From contig CAJWZE010000013.1 of the NCBI GenBank assembly GCA_913049845.1, positions 1-33,262 on the forward strand: a stretch of DNA of 33,262 nt, in the 5' to 3' direction. Source of the DNA: an uncultured Cryomorphaceae bacterium. Its GTDB lineage: Bacteria; Bacteroidota; Bacteroidia; Flavobacteriales; Schleiferiaceae. Shown here one piece after another: positions 1 to 7,497 of the stretch. The notes below the pieces were generated by a model. The model was not told the origin of the DNA. It did no database searches and saw only the letters and a list, made by a program, of their open reading frames with translations. Every line of letters starts with the position of its first letter. Positions within the stretch are counted from its first letter, which is position 1. The translations under genes and the position numbers were made by a program.

Positions 1-1815
1 GTGCTCATCCTTCTTCTCATCGTGTTTTCCTTTGGGTACCGCCTCTGGTACAGCCTATTTAAAGCGCCGAAGCCTTTGAGGGAAGCTTTGGAATCATCAA
101 TGTCAGCGACCTCTTTTTCGTGGGAATTTTACGCAACTGTATTCACCGCCTTATTAATTATTACAACCTTCAACCCTTCGTGGTTGGGTGTAGAAAGTAG
201 CGGAAAGTACAACACTGCACTTCATAGTGTGCCGACATGGGTGAGTATAGTTTTAGGAAGTATAATTGTGGGTTCTCTGCTTCTTATTCTTCGAAGTAAG
301 CGCAAAGCCAAAGCCTCATTCTTAGCCAAAGAAGTGTCTCAAAAGACGTTTCCCGGTTTCACTTTTACACCCTTAAACACTCTGTTGGTTTGTGCTATAA
401 TAATCAGAGCTACCGTATTAGCTTTCAATCAGCCGTTGGCTGATGCTATTGCTGTCCTCAGTGGCAATACGGTAATTGCTTATGGGTTTGCCGCTATGAG
501 CGGAGTAATGTTGGGTCAAGCTATTTTGTGGATGAAAAATTTGTTTTTTGAAACGGCAACTGCGAGTGTCAGTCTTCTAAATGTGTTCTTTACCCCGAGT
601 GAAGAGCTGTCTAAAATCGCCGCAATAAATGCCGCTTCAAGCAGAACGACCAAGGTGCTTGCACAGTTAATAGGGAGTCTTGTTGTCATTGCAATCACTG
701 TCTTTAGTTTGGGTTGGCAACTACCCGGTTGGTTGCTTGGTGAAGGTTTTTCGAACAATTGGGCACTAATCATTGTCAGTATAGGCTCTGTGGTGCCCTT
801 CTTCTTCACGAAAAGCAACGGGAGTGCCTATTCCGACCTTTCACAGCTCTTTCATCGCTTGGTTTTGGACAATTATTTTTTGGGTAAAAAGCTACTAGAG
901 CTGCAAGTGAAAGGCGTTAATGCACAAGAAAACGCCCGGCATGTTTACACCAGGGTGCTTGTTACAGGGCTTGCTCGAGCAGGAACTACTGCACTGACAA
1001 AATCCCTTGCCGAGCGCGGTTCCTTCGCTTCCCTAGATTATAGGAATATGCCCTTGCTGTTAGCCCCTCGCATTTGGAGTAAAATATACCGGCCGAAGGT
1101 AACAGAGGATAAAGAGCGTGCCCACGGCGACGGCGTTATGGTTGGTCTAGCCAGTGTTGAAGCGCTGGAAGAGTACTTCTTCAAAGTCTTAAAGAACGAT
1201 GTCTATATCAAAGAAGATGGCGTCTATGAACACGAACTGTCTTCCGAAGAAAATGCATTGTACCGCAGGTACCAAAACAGTATCGCTGGCTCACGCATCT
1301 ATCTGGCTAAAAACAACAATGCCATTCTGCGTTTGCCTTCGCTCGTGGAGCACAATACAGATCTTGCCGTTTTTATTTTAGTAAGAAGACCGCTCCAACA
1401 TGCCTGCAGCTTGATGACTCAACACCAACAATTTTCTGCCAAGCAAGAAGGCGATCCGTTCATCAAAGAATATATGGATTGGCTGGGCCACCACGAATTT
1501 GGGCTGGGCCAAAGACCGTTCATACTTGGTGGAAAGGGCCACCACGATGGGAATACAACTGATATCAATTATTGGCTTGAACGCTGGGTAAACTATTACG
1601 AAAACATCCCTCAATCTGCTCAAATCACTGTGTTGAGCTACGAATCGTTCTTGACGAACCCAAAGGAAACCTTAACTCGCATTGAGGCAGTACTTGATGC
1701 TCCTATTGACTGCTCATCGCTATACAGATTTAAGAAAACTCCAAGGCAGGTACAAGGTGCAGACCATGAATTATTAAGGCATGCAGAGGCGCTGTATGCT
1801 CGGCTAATCGGCTAA
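1..1815 (+). CDS. Multi-pass membrane protein with C-terminal sulfotransferase domain (possibly 5'-partial)
   Basis: The C-terminal half, from about residue 315, looks like a PAPS-dependent sulfotransferase. It has a 5'-phosphosulfate-binding loop TGLARAGTTAL at residues 322-332 and a 3'-phosphate-binding segment VRRPLQHACSL near 461-471 with the expected Arg and Ser. It also has a KNNNAILRL stretch near 438-446 like that of the Sulfotransfer_3-type families. The N-terminal half has about seven or eight hydrophobic segments (roughly residues 1-18, 41-57, 79-97, 124-142, 153-176, 218-238 and 253-269), so the enzyme is probably held in the inner membrane. The substrate is unknown; a surface glycan or lipid is a guess. 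The reading frame is open to base 1, which is a GTG, so the true start may lie upstream. No partner gene is visible to the right, where the next gene is convergent. Confidence 0.75.
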   Translation: MLILLLIVFSFGYRLWYSLFKAPKPLREALESSMSATSFSWEFYATVFTALLIITTFNPSWLGVESSGKYNTALHSVPTWVSIVLGSIIVGSLLLILRSKRKAKASFLAKEVSQKTFPGFTFTPLNTLLVCAIIIRATVLAFNQPLADAIAVLSGNTVIAYGFAAMSGVMLGQAILWMKNLFFETATASVSLLNVFFTPSEELSKIAAINAASSRTTKVLAQLIGSLVVIAITVFSLGWQLPGWLLGEGFSNNWALIIVSIGSVVPFFFTKSNGSAYSDLSQLFHRLVLDNYFLGKKLLELQVKGVNAQENARHVYTRVLVTGLARAGTTALTKSLAERGSFASLDYRNMPLLLAPRIWSKIYRPKVTEDKERAHGDGVMVGLASVEALEEYFFKVLKNDVYIKEDGVYEHELSSEENALYRRYQNSIAGSRIYLAKNNNAILRLPSLVEHNTDLAVFILVRRPLQHACSLMTQHQQFSAKQEGDPFIKEYMDWLGHHEFGLGQRPFILGGKGHHDGNTTDINYWLERWVNYYENIPQSAQITVLSYESFLTNPKETLTRIEAVLDAPIDCSSLYRFKKTPRQVQGADHELLRHAEALYARLIG

Positions 1816-1976
1816 ACCTCAATGTCCCCTTTGGTTCATTAGAACGTGATAAAATATACTTGCCTGGATAGTCCTATTGCACACTTAAACAATAGTATTG
1901 TCCTATTTCAATAACGAGGGGTTCTATATCCTATCTCCGTAGCTCAAACAGGATATTTAACTGCTTAGTTAGACCC

Positions 1977-4748
1977 TTATTCAATCAACAGGCGTTCGTT
2001 GTAAACTTTAGACCCTACTCGGATTTCCAACACATACGCTCCCGATGGCAAGTGGTTAAGGTCGAGTTCTGTAATGCCGTAAAGGGCTGCATTAAACGCG
2101 CCGCGATGCACTGATCTACCTGTAATGTCGTAGAGTCCGTAGTACACAGTTGTACCTTCTGCAACATCCACGAGAAGCTCGATACGTCCACTAGTTGGGT
2201 TTGGATAAACCGCTACGTTACTAGGTGCCAATTCCCATTCTTGATCACCAACAAAAGTCGCCTTGTTGAGCTTAACATCGGTGTAAACATGCCACTCGCC
2301 AGGCTGGTAGGTCAACGGTGCTAAAGTATTCGTTACAACAATGCTATCGCCAGTGAAGTAGTCAAACCATGTTCCCACGTGCTGGAAATTTGGATAAACA
2401 TCGCCAGAGTTTACGCGAAAATTCCCTACCACGGTTGCACTGGTATCGGTAACTGATAGGTTAATACGCTTTGACCCTCCATTAAGTGCATAGGTAAAAT
2501 TGTTCGTGTTGAAAACACCGTACTTTCTGCGCATATCAATCAGCGCCGCGGTATAGAAATAGACCTTTTGACGGTGCTGGTTTTCGTAGTAGCTCCACAA
2601 AATAGGCTTTTCACAAACACGACACGGATTATCAATCGAGATATCATATGCCAATTCCTCAAACATGTACATCATCTTCGGACCCGGAATGGTGTACAAG
2701 AAAGTATGGGTCAAAATCTTGCGATCAGCCAACGTAGCCAGTGTCTTCGTATCGTAGCTGCCACTCGAATTCCCGTAGGTCTTTAGCTTGTAGGCTGCGC
2801 GTTCCTCATCGTGGCTCTCCGTGAAGGTGATCAAGTGCTTGTCGTTCCAGCCGCGCTCCTTGTAAATTCCCCACTTAAAGTCGCTATTGTTGGTGTATCC
2901 CATAGCCGCTTCGTAATACTCATATGTTGCGTTACCCCAGAGCATCATTCCATAGTCGCTCAGTTCCTTTTCTTCGTTGTTTGGACCCCAGTGCTCTAGA
3001 ATGACATAAAAATCTTGGTCGACATTCCACAGGGCATCTGCCATGCGCTTTAACGCAGCAATTCTCGAGGACGAATAATTGTCCGCATTTGAGTTGTTGG
3101 TGAAACCTTTGGTAAAATCGAATCGGATACCGTCGATCTTAAATTCTTCAATCCAGTATGTGTTGATGCGGTCCATGTAGTTGCGCGTAGGCTGCACGAA
3201 ATGATCAAAGTCGTTCCCCCAACAGTTTGGCGGGTGAGGACAGTATTGATTCATATACGGGTTATTCGCTGCCGGTCGGTTATTCACGCCGTCCCACCAC
3301 ATTTGGGCGATAGGATTTTGCCCGTAGGCGTGATTGAACACCTGGTCGGTAATGACGGCAATACCTCTAGAGTGACAGCTATCTACAAACTCCTTGAACA
3401 TATCTGGCGTACCGTAATATTTATCGACTGCCATATGAAAAGACGGGTTGTAGCCCCATGAAGAGTTCCCTTCGAATTCAGAATTTGGCATCAATTCAAT
3501 CGCATTCACGCCTAAGCGGGAAATATAATCTAATGTGTCTATAACCGTCTGATAGTTGCGAGTAGTTACAAAGTCGCGGATTAGTAATTCATAAATGACC
3601 AATTCCTCCTGTGGCGGCGCTTGGAAGTTAGTGTTCTTCCATTGATACGGAGTTTTGGCGGTTTCATACAAAGAGACATTACCAGTAGTCTTTCCAGCTG
3701 GATATGCCGGTAAGTTTGGATAGGTTGACGAAGGAATGTAACTGTCATTCCAAGGGTCCAAAATCAACGTCGAAAACGGGTCTGCTACGCGGAGCTGTCC
3801 GTCAATCAAATACTGATACGTAAACGGCTGACCTGCCGGTACTGTCAATTCCTTGAACCACCATGTGCCCCCTGGCGTGCGCTTCATCGCGTTTTCTGGC
3901 GCTGGCAAGTAGTCATTCACCGAAGTGAGCACATATACACGGTTCTTGCCCGGAGCGAAGAGCTTAAAGAATACCGTAGTATCATTCAGTTCGTTCAACC
4001 CCATTTCCATACCGCTCGGCAACGATGCTACTTGCAACGGCGGCTCGACAGCATATTGAATGGTGTCATAGACGGTCGTTAAACTATCGGTTGCTTCAAG
4101 TATAACCATATGCATACCCGGTACGGTATCGCTCAGATAGAAAGTTTCTTGTTTCGACGAGTCTTGGAAGACCAAGGTGCCGTTGTCGTAGACTTTCAAA
4201 TCACAAAATTTCGAAGCGGCAACAACGGTTTCCAAAGAATCCGTTGGAGAAATCAATAGTGTACTTTCTGGCTTCATAAACTGTGCAATAAGCCCGGCGT
4301 TGGCTGGATAAATGTCGTAGTAGATGTCCGAGCCGTCTGCTGCTCGACCAACCACTGTACCATTAGCATTACGAAATACAAAGGCAAGTTTTTGAACGGT
4401 TACATTGCTTCCAAAACCGTAATAAGTAGGAATATGGTATTCTATCTTGTGGAGGTTGTTTCCCAACGAGGTCATTAAAACGTTAGGGTCAGCCGTTCCC
4501 CAATTTCCTTGAACGTGTTTCCAGTCCGTTGGTGTAGTGCTTTGGTTTGTAATCAAACCGGTGTGCGCATACACAGGTGTATAGCCGGTCAATGCCCCGT
4601 TTCCTTCCGTGGCGTCGTAAATTACCGTAATGGTATCGTTCTGCGACGGGAATACGGGTGTAATATTCAGAATCTGGCCTTGTACAAACAAAGACAATGC
4701 GGTAAAGGCTGTAATGGCTAAAACTCTCATCTCAACTTTTGGTTTCAT
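1977..4748 (-). CDS. Secreted GH13 alpha-amylase family protein with T9SS sorting domain
   Basis: A 923-residue exported glycoside hydrolase predicted to cleave alpha-glucans such as starch or glycogen outside the cell. A signal peptide covers residues 1-25; a second Met at residue 7 (base 4730) would give a more typical one. Residues 26-235 look like beta-sandwich binding modules, the first resembling starch-binding modules, followed by a CBM48/E-set-like region at about 245-335. The GH13 barrel has region I DQVFNH (468-473), nucleophile Asp544 in GIRFDF, acid/base Glu585 in ILEHWG, and region IV ESHDEE with His646 and Asp647. The last ~80 residues, starting NVAVYPNPTSG, form a Por/T9SS type A sorting domain. 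No SusC/SusD genes lie beside it, so it appears to be a stand-alone enzyme. It is transcribed toward the sulfotransferase gene, 161 bases away. Confidence 0.93.
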   Translation of the reverse strand: MKPKVEMRVLAITAFTALSLFVQGQILNITPVFPSQNDTITVIYDATEGNGALTGYTPVYAHTGLITNQSTTPTDWKHVQGNWGTADPNVLMTSLGNNLHKIEYHIPTYYGFGSNVTVQKLAFVFRNANGTVVGRAADGSDIYYDIYPANAGLIAQFMKPESTLLISPTDSLETVVAASKFCDLKVYDNGTLVFQDSSKQETFYLSDTVPGMHMVILEATDSLTTVYDTIQYAVEPPLQVASLPSGMEMGLNELNDTTVFFKLFAPGKNRVYVLTSVNDYLPAPENAMKRTPGGTWWFKELTVPAGQPFTYQYLIDGQLRVADPFSTLILDPWNDSYIPSSTYPNLPAYPAGKTTGNVSLYETAKTPYQWKNTNFQAPPQEELVIYELLIRDFVTTRNYQTVIDTLDYISRLGVNAIELMPNSEFEGNSSWGYNPSFHMAVDKYYGTPDMFKEFVDSCHSRGIAVITDQVFNHAYGQNPIAQMWWDGVNNRPAANNPYMNQYCPHPPNCWGNDFDHFVQPTRNYMDRINTYWIEEFKIDGIRFDFTKGFTNNSNADNYSSSRIAALKRMADALWNVDQDFYVILEHWGPNNEEKELSDYGMMLWGNATYEYYEAAMGYTNNSDFKWGIYKERGWNDKHLITFTESHDEERAAYKLKTYGNSSGSYDTKTLATLADRKILTHTFLYTIPGPKMMYMFEELAYDISIDNPCRVCEKPILWSYYENQHRQKVYFYTAALIDMRRKYGVFNTNNFTYALNGGSKRINLSVTDTSATVVGNFRVNSGDVYPNFQHVGTWFDYFTGDSIVVTNTLAPLTYQPGEWHVYTDVKLNKATFVGDQEWELAPSNVAVYPNPTSGRIELLVDVAEGTTVYYGLYDITGRSVHRGAFNAALYGITELDLNHLPSGAYVLEIRVGSKVYNERLLIE

Positions 4749-4887
4749 TAGTCATATGAACTCAGGCTATAAAGTTACAGCATCTTTGTTTGTGACGCCA
4801 CTCAACTTATAACCAGGACTTTCCTCTATTTAACCTTGATTAGTGCCCAAAACCTATAGGATGATTGCCAATATCTATGAGGACTCC

Positions 4888-4918
4888 TTGAGGCAATACA
4901 CAGAAGCTATTACATTTG
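4888..4918 (+). promoter_or_regulatory. Bacteroidota-type promoter for the DUF6952-like gene
   Basis: TTG at 4888-4890, a 20-base spacer and a perfect TAnnTTTG element (TACATTTG) at 4911-4918 match the known Bacteroidota -33/-7 consensus. The predicted transcription start near 4925 leaves only about 12 bases of leader before the ATG at 4937. It overlaps an upstream in-frame TTG at 4916, which therefore cannot be the start. Confidence 0.7.
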
Positions 4919-4936
4919 AAGGAAAATAACAGTCCT

Positions 4937-5191
4937 ATGAAAATCCCCATTATCAAGCACCTAGTGGACTTTGTCGAGAAGAACGATGTGGACTACATCC
5001 ACGAAACTCTTGAGCTTCTTGAATCACTAGTAGATGTGCCAACGTTGAAGGACGAAGAAACGGCTGTCATTGGCGAATTGATGTCAAACCTCTACGGTGC
5101 CATAGAAGTTCATAAAGAAATCGCACATGGCACTACTAAAAAAGATGCATTAAATGGATTTATGAAGCGTGTCCTAGGTTCTATTAGCTAA
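4937..5191 (+). CDS. DUF6952-type small protein
   Basis: An 84-residue acidic, helical, soluble protein with no signal peptide or membrane segment. The pattern MKIPIIKHLVDFVE at the start, VPTLKDEE in the middle and a C-terminal GFMKRVLGSI is one I recognise from the small conserved Bacteroidota proteins now called DUF6952; its function is unknown. The ATG at 4937 was chosen over the in-frame TTG at 4916 because the family starts at this Met and because the -7 promoter element overlaps the TTG. An A/G-rich stretch precedes the ATG. It is the first gene of a probable unit whose second member, a YbjQ-family gene, is broken. It is divergent from the amylase. Confidence 0.85.
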   Translation: MKIPIIKHLVDFVEKNDVDYIHETLELLESLVDVPTLKDEETAVIGELMSNLYGAIEVHKEIAHGTTKKDALNGFMKRVLGSIS

Positions 5192-5213
5192 CTTTATTGG
5201 GCTAAAAACAAAT

Positions 5214-5529
5214 ATCCTGATTACCTCAAACAGCTCAACTGTTCCGGGAAAAGAAATTTCTGAAATCTTAGGTATTGCGCGCAGCTCTACCGTTCGCGCT
5301 AGAAATATCGGTCGAAACATCTTCGGCGGGCTCAAAAACATTGTCGGTAGAGAGATCGAAGAGTAAAAAACCTTAGGCACAAAGTCGCAAGCAGGCCATA
5401 CAGCAGATACTAAAGGAGGCTGAGCGACTGAGCGTAGACGCAGTAATCAATATTCGCTTCGGCAAATCAATGGTTATGCAAGGGGCTTCAGAAATGCTGG
5501 CGTACGGGACAGTTGTAAGGCTCAAATAA
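5214..5529 (+). pseudogene. Disrupted YbjQ-family (DUF74, heavy-metal-binding-domain) gene
   Basis: Translation from 5214 reads ILITSNSSTVPGKEISEILG, continues through VRARNIGRNIFGGLKNIVGR, and hits TAA at 5364-5366, where the family normally has Tyr and continues. After one extra base (best placed at the GG of 5376-5377) the +1 frame continues to a TAA at 5527-5529 with AQSRKQAIQQILKEAERLS, then DAVINIRFGKSMVMQGASEM and LAYGTVVRLK, the typical YbjQ C-terminal half. There is no ATG at the expected start, where AAT stands before ATC CTG ATT, and the usual IVGGE motif reads IVGRE. A lost start, a nonsense codon and a frameshift in about 105 codons mark a decayed gene. YbjQ proteins form small pentameric domains of unclear function. 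The remnant lies 22 bases after the DUF6952-type gene on the same strand. Confidence 0.85.
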
Positions 5530-5577
5530 TACCTTCTAAATTAATTATCAATTCGCCTTGTGGGCCGTGATACTTAT

Positions 5578-5611
5578 CGCTTGTTGTAGGCATACATGCC
5601 TACAACAAGCG
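5578..5611 (-). terminator. Perfect 15-bp inverted repeat, likely hairpin terminator
   Basis: Arms CGCTTGTTGTAGGCA (5578-5592) and TGCCTACAACAAGCG (5597-5611) are perfect reverse complements around the 4-base loop TACA. It lies 35 bases beyond the stop of the minus-strand T9SS protein and 48 bases beyond the broken YbjQ gene, so it could end transcription from both sides. No long T-run follows on either strand, so termination is inferred from position and stem strength. Confidence 0.6.
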
Positions 5612-5646
5612 GCAAAACGAAAATTTCGTGTAGCGGGAAAACTGAT

Positions 5647-7344
5647 TTACCTCGTAATTATCAGCTCCTTAAGGAATAGCTTACTGTCGGTGCTAAACTT
5701 CAAAATATATGGTCCTGAAGGCAACTCCGACACATCTACCTTGGAGTCCTGCAACTTGCCCGAGATTATGGTTAAACCTGCAGAGTTCACAACCTCATAG
5801 CTCACGCCTTCGTGTAATCCGTCCACCTCTATTTCGTACGATGATGGATTGGGATAAACCGAAACGTCATTTTCGAAATCCCGCAATAAAAGCCCGTTTA
5901 CATCAACAGTAAGTGAGTCTCTACTTACAGACAAGATGAAGTTTGTCCCGTCTTTGAGTTTAACAGCCTCAGCAAGAAGAAAACCAGGACCGTTGGATGT
6001 TGCTCCCCATTCAACTTGAATGGAGTCGTGTTGACCCGAGGTAATCGCACCGTTTGTACAAATCCAAGAAATAGAGTCGTAAAACTGTCCGTTTAAAACA
6101 TAGTAGTCCCTAGAAGGCCCTACGTAAACATAGCCTGTATCGCCCACTAGCTTAATGTCCGGAATAGGTATGTTAAGCAGAACCGTATCAATGAGCGGCT
6201 CGCCGCAATCTCCTCGGTTTGCAAAATTGCCCTGTTGAGTGAAGTATAGCTTCCATACTCCTGGAAAGTCTATTGAGTCGGTGTGTAGAAACAACTCGCT
6301 GTTTGACCCGGCGTAATGGATGCCGGTAACCGCAGATGTATCACCATTTGGACTAACAAGACAAACAATATTTGAGTCTAGACTATTTGAAGTTAGGCTT
6401 ATGTTTTCTTTTAGGTTAACGTATACACTGTCAGAGTTTAATGATGATGCGGCATAATTGGCGCTTATACCATAAAGGCTGGGTGTGTATGAGTCGGTAA
6501 AGTCTAACATAATCTCTCTGTTAGTAACACCCATAATCTTTGGCACATTATTGGTGTCTTTTGCCCACTCAATAATTCGAACTGTTAGAAGGTTGAACTG
6601 TGCAGAGTCGTTTTTCACCATCAAAACCCTCATGTTGGTGTCAAGAGTAAATTCTCCCCCTGGGCCCAAAGGCGTTGCATTTGTATAACCATTGGCAGTA
6701 TCATAATCAATATTCGACATGGTCAAGAAATACTGACTCATAGATCCCTTCTTGCTCGGTATTATTGAAAATGAAAGGCTGTCCCCATCTGGATCTGGAG
6801 AACATATCTCTATAGGAGTTTGAGTATTGATAGGCGCGCTGTAATAGTCACTCGAATATTGAGGGCTATTGTTGTAGGCTCTAACGCCTGAACGACCGGT
6901 CAAAATGATTGCCCTTACGTACTGATTTGGAACTCCGCCGGTGGTGTCAATATTTGCAATATAAGGAACCCGACAACACCAATTATGGACAAATTCGTAT
7001 TGAGAATATGGGTCTAAATCAATCGTTTCCTTCCATCTAGACTTGTTGTAACTAAAATCATCGTTACAATCCGATTGTTTGCCCGTTTGAAGCACGGATG
7101 TCATCGAAACCTGCGGATACGGTGCTGCTTGGCTGACTTTCCTATACCGTCCGAAAGTAGTCGTAGGACCTCCTGCCCAACCCGTATCAGACGAATAATT
7201 GAAATACACGTCGTATTTAACTGTTCCGTCCGTATTTAAACCAACATATTCAAACGAGAATGCTCCACCGAGATCTACTTGTACTTGAGCTTTGGCGGTG
7301 TACGAAAAGGAAAGGAATACAACTGAAAGTAATAACTTCTTCAT
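5647..7344 (-). CDS. T9SS-exported surface protein with CCR...PDGDSL module
   Basis: A 565-residue protein with a clear signal peptide (cleavage after AKA, residue 19) and a Por/T9SS sorting domain over the last ~80 residues, beginning NDVSVYPNPSS. It is thus predicted to be exported across the outer membrane and released or attached at the surface. The middle contains HNWCCR followed by IANID and later a CSPDPDGDSLSFSI stretch. This arrangement recurs in large Bacteroidota adhesins and gliding-associated proteins with PKD/cadherin-like folds. No catalytic motif is visible, so adhesion or a structural role is an inference only. It is a single-gene unit: a candidate -7 element lies upstream and a strong hairpin follows the stop. 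Confidence 0.85.
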   Translation of the reverse strand: MKKLLLSVVFLSFSYTAKAQVQVDLGGAFSFEYVGLNTDGTVKYDVYFNYSSDTGWAGGPTTTFGRYRKVSQAAPYPQVSMTSVLQTGKQSDCNDDFSYNKSRWKETIDLDPYSQYEFVHNWCCRVPYIANIDTTGGVPNQYVRAIILTGRSGVRAYNNSPQYSSDYYSAPINTQTPIEICSPDPDGDSLSFSIIPSKKGSMSQYFLTMSNIDYDTANGYTNATPLGPGGEFTLDTNMRVLMVKNDSAQFNLLTVRIIEWAKDTNNVPKIMGVTNREIMLDFTDSYTPSLYGISANYAASSLNSDSVYVNLKENISLTSNSLDSNIVCLVSPNGDTSAVTGIHYAGSNSELFLHTDSIDFPGVWKLYFTQQGNFANRGDCGEPLIDTVLLNIPIPDIKLVGDTGYVYVGPSRDYYVLNGQFYDSISWICTNGAITSGQHDSIQVEWGATSNGPGFLLAEAVKLKDGTNFILSVSRDSLTVDVNGLLLRDFENDVSVYPNPSSYEIEVDGLHEGVSYEVVNSAGLTIISGKLQDSKVDVSELPSGPYILKFSTDSKLFLKELIITR

Positions 7345-7416
7345 AATTGCATTTTTAGTATAGAAAAGTTACGCCTTAAGAAAGCGTTGGTTGTTTCATT
7401 TTGACCCTATTGCGTT

Positions 7417-7424
7417 CAAAAATA
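7417..7424 (-). promoter_or_regulatory. -7 promoter element for the T9SS surface protein
   Basis: On the minus strand this reads TATTTTTG, a perfect TAnnTTTG. It would give a leader of about 65 bases before the ATG at 7344. No clear TTG is seen at the -33 spacing. Confidence 0.45.
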
Positions 7425-7497
7425 AGGGAATTACACTTTAGCCTTTTGTTAAAAATAATTTGCCCTTCTCAAGAGGCCTAATCTGACTGGGATAGAC

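Noticed and set aside
1873-1907. Small nested repeats (ACAATA-G-TATTGT flanked by CCTATT copies) between the first two genes
   Set aside because: Too short and AT-rich to separate from chance; no matching copies noticed elsewhere in the window.
1926-1956. ATATCCT/AGGATAT arms as a terminator for the amylase or sulfotransferase gene
   Set aside because: A weak 7-bp AT-rich stem with a 17-base loop and no T-run; not enough to call.
5361-5380. Programmed frameshift or stop read-through in the YbjQ gene at the A-run and TTAGG
   Set aside because: Both a stop bypass and a separate +1 shift about 10 bases later would be needed, and the start codon is also missing. Decay is simpler.
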